Assembly: GCF_030815405.1 (NCBI RefSeq)
Contig: NZ_JAUSWX010000001.1
Coordinates: 868,001 to 932,000 of the forward strand
DNA length: 64,000 bases
Source: Agromyces albus
GTDB lineage: Bacteria; Actinomycetota; Actinomycetes; Actinomycetales; Microbacteriaceae
Direction: 5' to 3'
In this document: positions 52,939-61,577 of the stretch, one piece after another
Layout of the letters: the number at the start of each line of letters is the position of its first letter
Numbering within the stretch: position 1 is the first letter of the stretch
The notes under the pieces: generated by a model
The model's database searches: none
Told to the model about the DNA's origin: nothing
What the model saw: the letters and a program-made list of their open reading frames with translations, nothing else
Translations under genes and position numbers: made by a program

Positions 52939-53831
52939 GCCAGACCGCACCCGCAGGTGGAGGAGGCGCGAAGGGTCGACTCCAGGCCGGGCCGACGGAT
53001 GCCGCAGCGGGCGGCACCGCGCGCGCCCTCGCCGCAGCACGCATGCCGCGTCGATGGGGCGCCTGGTACGTCGCCCTCCATCGCTTCCGCGTGATGAAGA
53101 GCTACACCGGCACGGTCGTCGTCGCGGGCATCGGCAATCCGCTCATCTACCTGTACGCCCTCGGCGTCGGGCTCGCGACCATCGTCGACGCGAATGTCGG
53201 TGACCAGGCCGTCGGCGGCGTGAGCTACCTCGTGTTCGTGGCGCCCGCCCTGCTCGCGAGTGCGGCGATCACGGTCTCGAGCGAGGAGTTCACGTACCCG
53301 ATCATGCTCGGCTACAAGTGGAACCCCACGTTCACCGGCATGAGCGCCTCGCCGCTGCGCCCCACCCAGATCGTCGACGGCGTGGTCATCTCCGTCTCGA
53401 TCCGGATGCTTGTGAACCTGGTGCTGTTCTTCCTGCTCATCGTCGTCTTCGGGGCGGCACCCTCGCCCGCGGCGTTCCTCATGATCTTCGGCGGGCTCCT
53501 CGGCGGCCTGGCATTCGGCGCCGTGCTGATGGCGTACACCTCCACGCTCGAAGAGGACACCGGGCAGCTCGCCATGGTCATGCGCTTCATCGTGCTGCCC
53601 ATGACCCTGTTCTCCGGCACGTTCTTCCCGCTCTCGATCTTCCCGATCTGGCTGCAGTGGATCGGCTGGATCTCGCCGCTGTGGCACAGCACCGAGCTCG
53701 CCCGGGTGTTCTCCTACGGCTACGGCGAGCCGATCTGGCTCACGATCGTGCACGTGGCCTACCTCGTCGCCCTCACCGTCGTCGGCTGGGTCTGGGCCCG
53801 CCGCATCGCCATCCGGAGGCTCGGACGATGA
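52935..53831 (+). CDS. ABC exporter permease (DrrB/NodJ type), first subunit
   Basis: Membrane subunit of 298 residues with about six transmembrane segments after a 35-residue Gly/Ala-rich cytoplasmic N-terminus. The ABC-2 type pattern is seen in GIGNPLIYLYALGVGLATIV, LPMTLFSGTFFPLSIFP and a final WARRIAIRRLGR. ATG overlaps the ATPase stop (ATGA). It probably pairs with the next gene product as a heterodimer. Confidence 0.9.
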   Translation: MSQTAPAGGGGAKGRLQAGPTDAAAGGTARALAAARMPRRWGAWYVALHRFRVMKSYTGTVVVAGIGNPLIYLYALGVGLATIVDANVGDQAVGGVSYLVFVAPALLASAAITVSSEEFTYPIMLGYKWNPTFTGMSASPLRPTQIVDGVVISVSIRMLVNLVLFFLLIVVFGAAPSPAAFLMIFGGLLGGLAFGAVLMAYTSTLEEDTGQLAMVMRFIVLPMTLFSGTFFPLSIFPIWLQWIGWISPLWHSTELARVFSYGYGEPIWLTIVHVAYLVALTVVGWVWARRIAIRRLGR

Positions 53832-54664
53832 GCGGAGTGACCGAGCGCGATTCCGTACAGTCGTCGGCGGCACTGCCGCGGCCCGTCCGTTCCCTCTACG
53901 CCGGCAATGCCCGTGCCGTGATGCTGCGTGGCTGGCGCGCCACCCGCAGCACGAACTGGCTCGTCGTCGTCAGCGGCTTCTTCGAGCCGATCTTCTACCT
54001 GCTCGCCATGGGCATCGGGCTCGGCACGCTCGTCGGCAGCGTCACGACCGCGAGCGGGCAGGAGGTGGCCTACCCCGCGTTCATCGCACCGGCGCTGCTC
54101 GCGGTCGCCGCGATGAACGGGGCGATCTACGACTCGACGTGGAACGTCTTCTTCAAGATGCAGTTCACGAAGCTCTACGAGGGGATGCTCTCGACCTCGC
54201 TCGGGCCGCTCGACGTGGCGCTCGGCGAGATCCTCCTCGCGCTCCTCCGCGGCGCGCTCTACGCGGTCGGATTCCAGCTCGTGATGCAGGCGCTCGGCCT
54301 CAATCTCTCGTGGTGGGCGATCCTCGCGCTGCCCGCGGTGCTCCTCATCGCCCTCGGGTTCGCGAGCCTCGGCATGGCGGTCACGAGCTACATGAAGACG
54401 TTCCAGCAAATGGACTGGGTCAACTTCATCCTGCTGCCGATGTTCCTCTTCTCGGCCACGTTCTATCCGCTCACGGTGTATCCCGAGTGGTTGCAGGGCG
54501 TGATCCAGGCGCTCCCGCTCTGGCACGGCGTGGAGCTCGTGCGTGGGCTCACGACGGGCGACGTCAGCTGGGGCATGCTCTGGCACGTGCTCTACTACGT
54601 CGTCATGGCGGCCGTCGGCATCGTCTTCACGACGAGGCGGCTCCGCACGCTCTTCCTCGACTAG
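53828..54664 (+). CDS. ABC exporter permease (DrrB/NodJ type), second subunit
   Basis: Membrane subunit of 278 residues, related to the preceding gene. GFFEPIFYLLAMGIGLGTLV, SFLLPMF-like LPMFLFSATFYPLTVYP and a C-terminal TTRRLRTLFLD show the ABC-2 family layout with six membrane segments. ATG overlaps the upstream stop by four bases, so the three genes form a tight exporter operon. Confidence 0.9.
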   Translation: MSGVTERDSVQSSAALPRPVRSLYAGNARAVMLRGWRATRSTNWLVVVSGFFEPIFYLLAMGIGLGTLVGSVTTASGQEVAYPAFIAPALLAVAAMNGAIYDSTWNVFFKMQFTKLYEGMLSTSLGPLDVALGEILLALLRGALYAVGFQLVMQALGLNLSWWAILALPAVLLIALGFASLGMAVTSYMKTFQQMDWVNFILLPMFLFSATFYPLTVYPEWLQGVIQALPLWHGVELVRGLTTGDVSWGMLWHVLYYVVMAAVGIVFTTRRLRTLFLD

Positions 54665-54799
54665 CCGCGTCGACGGCATCCGATCGCATGCCCGAGCGGG
54701 GCATCGACCGTTGCGCGAGTGTTTCCGCGCATTACGCCGCCACGAGACATCCGTCGACGGTCGGCGTACCGTTGCGGAATCGAACACCGAGGAGCACTC

Positions 54800-55153
54800 A
54801 TGTCGTACCGCGAACCGCACGCCGCCGCCGAGCCCCACCAGGGCGCGGTCATGGGCATGCGCGGTTGCGAGGCGGCGGCCGAGTGCTCGAGCGAGCGGCC
54901 CGGTCACGGGCTGCACCGCATGCAGCACCAGCTCGCGGCGGTCACGGCGAGCAAGTGGATCGACGCGATCGTGCTCGCGAACGACGCCGACGGGTTCATC
55001 ACGCTCGCCGAATTCACGAGCGGCGACCTCACTCGCGTCTGGCACCACGAGTCGCTCGGCGACGTGCTCTCGGCGGGCGATCCCGTCGCCCTGCACGCCG
55101 TCTACGGGGTGCTTGCGATCGGCGAGCAGCAGTTCAGCGTCGCGCCCGCCTGA
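54800..55153 (+). CDS. Hypothetical protein
   Basis: Protein of 117 residues without signal peptide or membrane segment. The N-terminal 45 residues are His/Ala/Glu-rich with two Cys (RGCEAAAECSSERPG). The rest (ASKWIDAIVLANDADGFITL, then RVWHHESLGDVLSAGDPVAL and YGVLAIGEQQFSVA) looks like a small alpha/beta domain. TACCGT at 54767 and GAGGAG before the ATG give a clear promoter and ribosome-binding site. No family recognised. It converges with the copper-binding protein gene. Confidence 0.7.
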   Translation: MSYREPHAAAEPHQGAVMGMRGCEAAAECSSERPGHGLHRMQHQLAAVTASKWIDAIVLANDADGFITLAEFTSGDLTRVWHHESLGDVLSAGDPVALHAVYGVLAIGEQQFSVAPA

Positions 55154-55162
55154 CTTCGGGGC

Positions 55163-55594
55163 TCACGACCCCATCGGCATCGCCTCGCTCATCGAGCCCA
55201 TCATCTTCTCCATTGCCACGACGGCCTGATCGCACGCCATCGCGCACATGCGGCAGTGCTCGGCCATCTCGGCGTGCATCATGCACTCCGCGGAGCACGC
55301 GCGAGCCATCATCATGGTCGATTGCATCATCGACGACATCACCTGCATGTCCCAGCCGCCCACGCGCAGCAACATCTTCATCATCGTGTCGCACATGTCG
55401 GCGCAGTTCGCGCAGAGCGACCCGCACCGCCCCATACCCTCGCCCGCGTCGGCATCGGCGCACATCACGCACGCTTGACTGCACGCGGAGAGGGCCTCCA
55501 TACACTCCTGCATCATCGCCGGATCCATGCCCTTCATCGGCATCTCCGACGACGACATGGCGCCCTTCATCATGTCCATCGTCATGTTCATCAC
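55163..55594 (-). CDS. Four-helix-bundle copper-storage-like protein (Csp), Cys- and Met-rich
   Basis: Protein of 143 residues with 13 Cys and 37 Met. The Cys occur as C-x2/x3-C sets along predicted helices (SACSQACVMCAD, RCGSLCANCADMC, RACSAECMM, EHCRMCAMACD), the arrangement of Csp proteins that fill a four-helix bundle with Cu(I); 13 Cys is the number in Csp1. No signal peptide, so it is probably a cytosolic Csp3-like store. The unusual Met load, including the N-terminal MNMTMDMM and C-terminal MEKMMGSMSEAMP segments, could supply additional thioether ligands. Start at the first of two Met codons. No CopA or CsoR gene is adjacent. Confidence 0.88.
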   Translation of the reverse strand: MMNMTMDMMKGAMSSSEMPMKGMDPAMMQECMEALSACSQACVMCADADAGEGMGRCGSLCANCADMCDTMMKMLLRVGGWDMQVMSSMMQSTMMMARACSAECMMHAEMAEHCRMCAMACDQAVVAMEKMMGSMSEAMPMGS

Positions 55595-55724
55595 AGCGGC
55601 CAGCCATCCCGGGCGGCCGAGCGTCGACGATGCCGGCGGATGACTCGGCGGCCCTGTTCGCAGGCCATGCTACGCCGGGCGTCCCGGGGGCAGAAGAGGG
55701 TCATGTGACGTTCTTGTGAACGAC

Positions 55725-55754
55725 GGAGGGCGGATGCCGCAGCATCCGCCCTCC
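55725..55754 (-). terminator. Hairpin downstream of the MFS gene
   Basis: GGAGGGCGGATGC (55725-55737) pairs exactly with GCATCCGCCCTCC (55742-55754) around a four-base loop, 11 bases past the stop of the MFS transporter gene. No T-run; built from the same GGATGC word as other terminators in the window. Confidence 0.65.
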
Positions 55755-55765
55755 CTTCGATGGCT

Positions 55766-57157
55766 CTACAGCACCGCCGACGACTCGAGGCCCGCGGACT
55801 CGTAGTCGACGTCCTTCGTCTCCTTCGAGACGATGAGCGCGATGAGCGTGAGCACGGCCATGACCGAGAGGTAGATGCCGACCCAGAACGGGCTGCCGCC
55901 GCCGGCGGCCCAGAGCGCGGTGCCGATGAACGGCGCGACGGCCGCGCCGAGGATCGACGACACGTTGTAGGAGATGCCAGAACCGGTGTAGCGCACGTTG
56001 GTGGGGAAGAGCTCGGGAAGGAGCGCGCCCATCGGCCCGAACGTCATGCCCATGAGCGCGAACCCGACGATGAGCCATGCCATGACGCCTGGGAATCCTG
56101 CGCTGAGGAACGGCACCCAGAGCAAGCCGAACACGATGATGCCGAGCGTGACCCAGATGAGGGTCTTGCGCCGGCCCCAGCGGTCGGCCCACGGTCCGGA
56201 GAGCAGGGTGAAGATGCCGAAGAACACGACGCCGCCGATGAGCATGAGCACGAACGTCGCGTACGAGTACCCGAGTCCGGGAACGGGAACATCGGAGGGC
56301 TTCGTGCCGTACCCGAGCGAGAAGGTCGTCATGAGGTAGAAGAGCACGTACGTGGCCAGCATGAAGAACGTGCCGAGGATGAGCTGCTTCCAGTGGTTCT
56401 TGAAGACGCTCGCGAGGGGCAGCTTCGTGAGCTTGCCCTCCTTCGAGGCGTTGGAGAACGCCGTCGACTCGACGAGGCGCAGTCGAACCCAGAGACCGAC
56501 GACGACCATGACGACCGAGAACAGGAACGGGATGCGCCATCCCCAGTCGAGGAAGGCGGCCGAGGGCAGCGAGGAGTTCGGGTCATCCGACGGGAGCAGG
56601 GCCGCGATGATGAGGAACAGGCCGTTCGCGATGATGAACCCGATCGGCGCGCCGAGCTGGGGGAAGGTGCCGTACCAGGCGCGCTTGCCCTCTGGCGCGT
56701 TCTCGGTCGCGACGAGCGCAGCCCCCGACCACTCGCCGCCGAGCGCAAAGCCCTGGGCGATGCGCAGGATCACGAGCAGCAGCGGGGCGAACCAGCCGAC
56801 CATGAGGTACGTCGGGAGGAGTCCGATGAGGAAGGTCGCGACGCCCATCGTGAGGAGCGCCCCGACGAGGGTCGCCTTGCGACCGTGCTTGTCGCCGAGG
56901 TGGCCGAAGATGACGGCGCCGACCGGGCGGGCGACCATTGCCGCGCCGAAGATGGCAAATGACTGCAACAGCGCAGTCGTGGGGTCGCCGGCGGGGAAGA
57001 AGAGGTGCGGGAAGACGAGCACGGCGGCCGTGGCGTAGACGTAGAAGTCGTAGAACTCGATCGTCGTGCCGATGAGGCTCGCGAGCACCACTCGGTTGCG
57101 CGGATTGGCGGGGGCGGACGGCGCGGCCGACGTGGACGCGGAAGTGGTTGAGGACAT
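55766..57157 (-). CDS. MFS transporter, metabolite:proton symporter type
   Basis: Membrane transporter of 463 residues with 12 predicted helices. IGTTIEFYDFYVYATAAVLVF and the loop motif GHLGDKHGRKATLV are those of the ShiA/ProP-like metabolite:H+ symporters; RIAQGFALGGEWSGA in helix 4 supports this. Likely imports an organic acid or betaine-type compound. The start at 57157 is chosen because the longer frame adds a basic, non-family stretch. Divergent neighbours give no hint of substrate. The 213 bases upstream hold no gene. Confidence 0.9.
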   Translation of the reverse strand: MSSTTSASTSAAPSAPANPRNRVVLASLIGTTIEFYDFYVYATAAVLVFPHLFFPAGDPTTALLQSFAIFGAAMVARPVGAVIFGHLGDKHGRKATLVGALLTMGVATFLIGLLPTYLMVGWFAPLLLVILRIAQGFALGGEWSGAALVATENAPEGKRAWYGTFPQLGAPIGFIIANGLFLIIAALLPSDDPNSSLPSAAFLDWGWRIPFLFSVVMVVVGLWVRLRLVESTAFSNASKEGKLTKLPLASVFKNHWKQLILGTFFMLATYVLFYLMTTFSLGYGTKPSDVPVPGLGYSYATFVLMLIGGVVFFGIFTLLSGPWADRWGRRKTLIWVTLGIIVFGLLWVPFLSAGFPGVMAWLIVGFALMGMTFGPMGALLPELFPTNVRYTGSGISYNVSSILGAAVAPFIGTALWAAGGGSPFWVGIYLSVMAVLTLIALIVSKETKDVDYESAGLESSAVL

Positions 57158-57328
57158 CGCTGCGAGGACTCCGAAGGTGGGAAGGAGGCCCCCGCGGGAC
57201 GCGTCGATCAGACGGGAATCACCGCGAAGGGAGGGAATCGTCGCTTGTGGCAACCGAAACACCCTACGGCGTACCCCATTCGAGGGTCGACTCCCGCGAG
57301 ACGAGCGGTGGTGAAAATGCGACGAACG

Positions 57329-57378
57329 GCGCCGATCGGCACGGCGCCGACCGGCTCAGCGCCGACCGGCTCAGCGCC
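57329..57378 (+). repeat. Three 15-bp tandem repeats
   Basis: Units GCGCCGATCGGCACG (57329-57343), GCGCCGACCGGCTCA (57344-57358 and 57359-57373) and a partial GCGCC. The stop codon of the gene ending at 57371 lies in the third unit, so the array is a 3' non-coding repeat. Confidence 0.7.
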
Positions 57379-57727
57379 AAGCCACCGCGACGGCGATGTT
57401 CGCGACGGTGAGCGCCCCGATCGACCACAGCGCCCACGACGGCGCCGGCGCCTTCTTGCGGTACACGAACACGAGCACCGTGATGACGGCCGCAATGACG
57501 AGCTTCACCGCGATCTTCGCGTTGTTCAGCTCGTCGAGGTCGCCGATCTGGATCGTGGCGACGAGCAGCAGGCCCGTCACGAGCTGGGTGAGGGCACCGT
57601 GCACCATCGCCGGCACGACCGTTCCCCTGCCCGCGCCGATCGCCTTCACTTGCACGAGGAAGCCGCCGAGCAGCGAGGCGAGCCCGACGAAGTGGAGGAT
57701 GAGCAGGATGGTGCGGAGGATTTCCAT
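57371..57727 (-). CDS. Small four-helix membrane protein
   Basis: Membrane protein of 118 residues with four hydrophobic segments (ILRTILLILHFVGLASLLGG, HGALTQLVTGLLLVATIQIG, IAVKLVIAAVITVLVFVY, ALWSIGALTVANIAVAVAW). Function unknown; similar short proteins occur next to riboflavin genes or alone in actinobacteria. TAGGCT ends six bases before the ATG at 57727, suggesting its own leaderless promoter, although it follows ribH by nine bases. Tandem repeats start at its stop. Confidence 0.8.
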   Translation of the reverse strand: MEILRTILLILHFVGLASLLGGFLVQVKAIGAGRGTVVPAMVHGALTQLVTGLLLVATIQIGDLDELNNAKIAVKLVIAAVITVLVFVYRKKAPAPSWALWSIGALTVANIAVAVAWR

Positions 57728-57736
57728 GCCCAGAGC

Positions 57737-58219
57737 CTAGGCGTTCCGGCCGCCCCAGACACGTCGCAGCACGCGCGCCGTGGCGAGTGCCGCCTCAGCG
57801 GCCTCGCGCCCCTTGTCCTCCTTCGAACCGGCAAGCCCGGCGCGGTCGAGGCCCTGCTGCTCGTCGTCGAGGGTCAGCACGCCGAAGCCCACCGGTCTGC
57901 CCGTGTCGAGGGCGACGCGCGTGAGTCCGTCGGTCGCCGCCGCGGAGACGTACTCGAAGTGCGGGGTGCCGCCGCGGATGATCACCCCGAGCGCGACGAC
58001 CGCGTCGGCGCCGGCGTCGAGGGCCGCCTTGGCCACAACGGGCAGCTCGAAGCTGCCGGGCACCCGCACGAGCGAGAACTCGGCTCCGGAAGCCTCGAGC
58101 GTGCGCGTCGCCCCGGCGATCAGGCCGTTCGTGATCTCGTCGTGCCAGAGTCCGGCGACGATGACGATCCGCAGGCCCGTGCCGTCGACGTCGAGCTCGG
58201 GGGATCCTGCTCCGCTCAT
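57737..58219 (-). CDS. ribH: 6,7-dimethyl-8-ribityllumazine synthase
   Basis: Penultimate enzyme of riboflavin synthesis, joining 3,4-dihydroxy-2-butanone 4-phosphate and the ribityl-uracil; 160 residues. Signatures: [52 protein letters not shown] with the catalytic His, and [17 protein letters not shown]. It would form icosahedral or pentameric shells. ATG overlaps the ribBA stop by four bases; last gene of the rib operon. Confidence 0.97.
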   Translation of the reverse strand: MSGAGSPELDVDGTGLRIVIVAGLWHDEITNGLIAGATRTLEASGAEFSLVRVPGSFELPVVAKAALDAGADAVVALGVIIRGGTPHFEYVSAAATDGLTRVALDTGRPVGFGVLTLDDEQQGLDRAGLAGSKEDKGREAAEAALATARVLRRVWGGRNA

Positions 58220-59517
58220 GATGCGTGTCCTTCCAGGAGGGTCTCCGCTGCGGCATCCGCCAGCTGCGTGTCGTCGATGTGGTGGCCCATGCGATCGCGC
58301 TTCGTCTCGAGGTATCCCGTGTTGCCGGCGCCCACGCCCACGACGAGTGGCAGCTGCTCGCTGACGGCGACGCCGTGCGCCTCGAGCTGGCGCACCTTCT
58401 CGGGGTTGTTCGTGAGCAGGCGCACCGAGCGGATTCCGAGGTCTTCGAGGATCGCCGTGGCCGCGCCGTAGTCGCGGGAGTCGATCGGCAGCCCGAGCGC
58501 GAGGTTCGCGTCGAGCGTGTCGAGGCCGTCTTCCTGGAGGCGGTAGGCCCGCAGCTTGTTTATGAGGCCGATGCCGCGACCCTCATGGCCACGGAGGTAC
58601 ACGACGACGCCGCCGTCCTCCTGGATCCGCTCGAGCGCGGCGTCGAGCTGCGGTCCGCACTCGCACTTCAATGAGCCGAACGCCTCGCCGGTCAGGCACT
58701 CGGAGTGCACGCGCGCGATCGTGCCGTGCGCCTGCGGTTCACCGGCGATGATGGCGACGTGATCGGCGCCCGTGCTGCGATCGCGGTACGCGCGCACCCG
58801 GAAGACGCCGTGGTCGGTCGGGAGCGTCGTCTCGACCTCGAACGCGACTCGCGAGGATTCGGCGACCGCAGAGGGCACCGAGCCGTCGAGGTCGAGGTCG
58901 TGGCCCGCGTGCCACTCGCGCAGCCAGTCGATGAGTGCGGCGACCGTCGTGACGGGGAGTCCCTCACGCTCGCCGAGCTCGATGAGCCCCGGAAGCCTCA
59001 TCATCTCGCCGTCGTCTTCCACGATCTCCGCGATCACGGCGACGGGGGAGAGCCCGGCGAGCCGCAAGAGGTCGACGGCCGCCTCGGTGTGACCGGCCCG
59101 CTCGCGAACGCCGCCGTCGACTGCGCGCAGCGGGAGCACATGGCCGGGGCGGATGAGCCGTTCGGGCGTCGAAGCGGGGTCGGCGAGCACGCGCAGGGTG
59201 TGCGCCCGCTCGGCGGCGCTGATGCCCGTGGAGTTGCGATCCGCCGCGTCGACCGAGATCGTGTAGGCCGTGCCGCGCACGTCTTCATTGCGGTCGGTCA
59301 TCGGCGGCAGCTCGAGGCGGTCGGCGATCGTGTTCGGCATGGGCGCACAGAGGAATCCGCTCGTGTTGCGCACCATCCACGCGATCCACTCCTGGGTCGC
59401 GAACTCGGCGGCCATGATCGCGTCGCCCTCGTTCTCACGGGCCTCGTCATCGGCGACGATGACGGGCTTGCCGGCGCGAAGCGCGTCGAGCACTTCAGGG
59501 ATCGAGGCGAGACTCAT
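58216..59517 (-). CDS. ribBA: Bifunctional 3,4-DHBP synthase / GTP cyclohydrolase II
   Basis: 433-residue fusion. RibB domain, residues 1-205: [27 protein letters not shown], and [10 protein letters not shown] with active-site Glu and His. RibA domain, residues 215-430: zinc-binding Cys in [20 protein letters not shown] and [14 protein letters not shown] with catalytic Arg. It supplies both precursors of riboflavin from GTP and ribulose 5-phosphate. ATG overlaps the ribE stop (ATGA). FMN-riboswitch controlled through the shared transcript. Confidence 0.97.
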   Translation of the reverse strand: MSLASIPEVLDALRAGKPVIVADDEARENEGDAIMAAEFATQEWIAWMVRNTSGFLCAPMPNTIADRLELPPMTDRNEDVRGTAYTISVDAADRNSTGISAAERAHTLRVLADPASTPERLIRPGHVLPLRAVDGGVRERAGHTEAAVDLLRLAGLSPVAVIAEIVEDDGEMMRLPGLIELGEREGLPVTTVAALIDWLREWHAGHDLDLDGSVPSAVAESSRVAFEVETTLPTDHGVFRVRAYRDRSTGADHVAIIAGEPQAHGTIARVHSECLTGEAFGSLKCECGPQLDAALERIQEDGGVVVYLRGHEGRGIGLINKLRAYRLQEDGLDTLDANLALGLPIDSRDYGAATAILEDLGIRSVRLLTNNPEKVRQLEAHGVAVSEQLPLVVGVGAGNTGYLETKRDRMGHHIDDTQLADAAAETLLEGHAS

Positions 59518-60209
59518 GCGTGACCTCCGGTCGTCGCGGGCTCGGTTGCGGGAGTGGGAGCGGATGCCGCGGCGGGCGCGCTGAGCGACGACGGCAGGGT
59601 ACGGGCCGCGTCGAAGCGCAGCATCCGCTCGACCTGCCTCGCGAGGATGTCGGTCTCGATGTTCACGGCATCGCCGACCTCGCGCTCGCCGAGGGTCGTC
59701 GCCTGGAGCGTCTCGGGGATCAGCGACACCTCGAACCAGGAACCGTCAGGCTCGTCGCCCACGGCGCTCACCGTGAGCGAGACGCCGTCGACGGCGATCG
59801 ATCCCTTGTCGACGACGAGCGGCGCGTGCGCCGGGTCGAGGCTGAACCGGATGACGCGCCACGCGTCGCCGGGCCGGATCGCGAGCACACGGGCGGTGCC
59901 GTCGATGTGCCCCTGCACGATGTGGCCGCCGATGCGGTCGCCGACGCGAGCCGCGCGCTCGAGGTTCACCGTGAGGCCCTCGCGCGCGCCGTCGAGCGTC
60001 GACATGGCGAGGGTCTGCGCCATGACGTCGGCGGTGAACTGCTCGGGGTCGAAGTCGACGACCGTGAGGCACACGCCCGAGACGGCGATCGAGTCGCCGT
60101 GCTTCGCGCCCTCGACGGCGATCGGGCCGCGCACGGTCAGGCGAGCGGCATCCGAGGTGCGCTCGATGCGCGTGATCATGCCGCGCTCCTCGATGATTCC
60201 GGTGAACAT
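59514..60209 (-). CDS. ribE: Riboflavin synthase, alpha chain
   Basis: Dismutates two lumazine molecules to riboflavin; 231 residues. N-terminal MFTGIIEERGMI, two repeated beta-barrel halves with GDSIAVSGVCLTV and GSIAVDGVSLTVSA, and GHIVQGHIDGTARV. The C-terminal 25 residues are a Pro/Ala-rich tail without family counterpart. The ATG is one base after the ribD stop. Confidence 0.96.
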   Translation of the reverse strand: MFTGIIEERGMITRIERTSDAARLTVRGPIAVEGAKHGDSIAVSGVCLTVVDFDPEQFTADVMAQTLAMSTLDGAREGLTVNLERAARVGDRIGGHIVQGHIDGTARVLAIRPGDAWRVIRFSLDPAHAPLVVDKGSIAVDGVSLTVSAVGDEPDGSWFEVSLIPETLQATTLGEREVGDAVNIETDILARQVERMLRFDAARTLPSSLSAPAAASAPTPATEPATTGGHA

Positions 60210-60210
60210 G

Positions 60211-61248
60211 TCAGTTCCCTTCGGTCGGTCTGGGGTACGCGACGAGCAACACGTCGTCGCCGAGCCGCTCCACGTCGGCGAGCTCGAAGCGATGAGCCCC
60301 GTCGATCGACGCGACGCCGAGCTCGCCGAGGGCGAGCATCGGGCCGCCGAGCAGCACGGGAGCGAGGTAGACGAGGAGCTCGTCGGCGAGGCCGGCGGCC
60401 ACGAACGCGCTGGCGAGCGTGGGGCCGCCTTCGATGAAGAGCGAGCGGATGCCGCGGCGCTGCAGTTCCGCGAGATCGGCGGCGAGGTCGGCGCCGGCGA
60501 GCAGCACGGGCTCGTGCGGGTGGCGGAGCAGTGCGGCGTGCGGGGGAATCGCGCGCGAGCCGAATACGACCGGAACCGGTTGCTCGGGCAGGAGTGCGCC
60601 CGTGTCGTCGCGCGCCGTGAGCGACGGGTCGTCGGCGAGCACGGTGCCGGTGCCGACGGCGATCGCATCGGCGGTGGTGCGGCGGCGGTGCACGTCGGAG
60701 CGAGCGGCGTGGCCGGTGATCCATCGGCTCGATCCGTCGGCCGCCGCGATGCGGCCGTCGAGGCTCGAGGCCCACTTCACGGTCACGTGGGGACGCCGGT
60801 GTCGCGCCGCGAACAGCCAGTCGCCGAGGAACGCCTCGACCTCGTCGGCGAGCATGCCGCCCTCGACGACGATGCCCGCCTCGCGGAGACGCTCGGCGCC
60901 GCCCGCGGAGTGGTCGCCGGGGTCGGCGACCGCATAGACGACTCGCGCGATGCCTGCGTCGATCAACGCGATGGCGCACGGCCCGGTGCGGCCGACGTGG
61001 TTGCACGGCTCGAGGGTGACGATCGCGGTCGCGCCGCGTGCCGCGCCCGGCTCGAGCCTCGACAGGGCGTCGACCTCGGCGTGTGCGGTGCCGGCACCGC
61101 GGTGCCAGCCCTCGGCGATCACGGCCCCGTCGGGAGCGACGATGACGCATCCGACGCGCGGGTTGATGCCGCGGGCAGGACCGCGCTCGGCGAGTTCGAG
61201 TGCGCGACGCATCTGCGCGGCATCCGCTGCAGATTGCTTGCTCGTCAT
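60211..61248 (-). CDS. ribD: Bifunctional riboflavin deaminase/reductase
   Basis: 345-residue enzyme catalysing steps 2 and 3 of the GTP branch of riboflavin synthesis. The deaminase domain has zinc ligands in GTAHAEVDAL and LEPCNHVGRTGPC; the C-terminal reductase has VTVKWASSLDGRIA, RSDVHRRRTTADAIAVGTGT and SLFIEGGPTLASAF. First gene of the rib operon, 88 bases downstream of an FMN riboswitch. Confidence 0.96.
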   Translation of the reverse strand: MTSKQSAADAAQMRRALELAERGPARGINPRVGCVIVAPDGAVIAEGWHRGAGTAHAEVDALSRLEPGAARGATAIVTLEPCNHVGRTGPCAIALIDAGIARVVYAVADPGDHSAGGAERLREAGIVVEGGMLADEVEAFLGDWLFAARHRRPHVTVKWASSLDGRIAAADGSSRWITGHAARSDVHRRRTTADAIAVGTGTVLADDPSLTARDDTGALLPEQPVPVVFGSRAIPPHAALLRHPHEPVLLAGADLAADLAELQRRGIRSLFIEGGPTLASAFVAAGLADELLVYLAPVLLGGPMLALGELGVASIDGAHRFELADVERLGDDVLLVAYPRPTEGN

Positions 61249-61336
61249 TCCTCGTCCTGTCGTCAGGGCTCCGGGGAATGCTCGGCGTCGCCACGGTGTC
61301 GATCACCATGGGTCGACTGCGCACTGCGCAGCCGAC

Positions 61337-61478
61337 ACGTGCCGCCTCCCATCCGGACTTTCACCGTCGGTACCGGAGTTCCACCGGTTCAACCACTCGC
61401 GTTCCGCCTCTCGGCCTCACGCTCGCAGTTCGCGGACTATCACCGCCGGTTCGGAATTACACCGACCCCGGAGCACGT
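61337..61478 (-). promoter_or_regulatory. FMN riboswitch (RFN element)
   Basis: On the minus strand the conserved RFN blocks occur in order: GGGGTCGGTG, AATTCCGAACCGGCGGTGAT, AGTCCGCGA, a variable stem, GGTGGAACTCCGGTACCGAC, GGTGAAAGTCCGGATGGGAG and the closing GGCACGT. P1 is made by ACGTGC (61478-61473) and GCACGT (61342-61337). It lies 88 bases before ribD; binding of FMN would lower expression of ribD-ribE-ribBA-ribH. Whether control is by termination or by hiding the ribosome-binding site is not clear. Confidence 0.95.
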
Positions 61479-61489
61479 TTGTCGTGTCG

Positions 61490-61495
61490 ATTCTA
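61490..61495 (-). promoter_or_regulatory. -10 element of the rib operon
   Basis: TAGAAT on the minus strand, 12 bases before the first base of the FMN riboswitch. Transcription would start about 61483. No clear -35 hexamer is seen at the usual distance. Confidence 0.55.
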
Positions 61496-61528
61496 GGTCA
61501 ACGCGCACGGCCGCGGGCTATTCCCGTC

Positions 61529-61577
61529 ATTCAGCGGCAGTGGCAGCGGCACTGGCCCCATTCAGCGGCACTGGCCC
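61529..61577. repeat. Three imperfect tandem repeats at the 3' end of the metallopeptidase gene
   Basis: ATTCAGCGGCAGTGG (61529-61543), CAGCGGCACTGGCCCC (61544-61559) and ATTCAGCGGCACTGGCCC (61560-61577). The third copy contains the stop codon of the gene; the others are 3' non-coding. Slipped-strand duplication is the likely origin. Confidence 0.6.
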
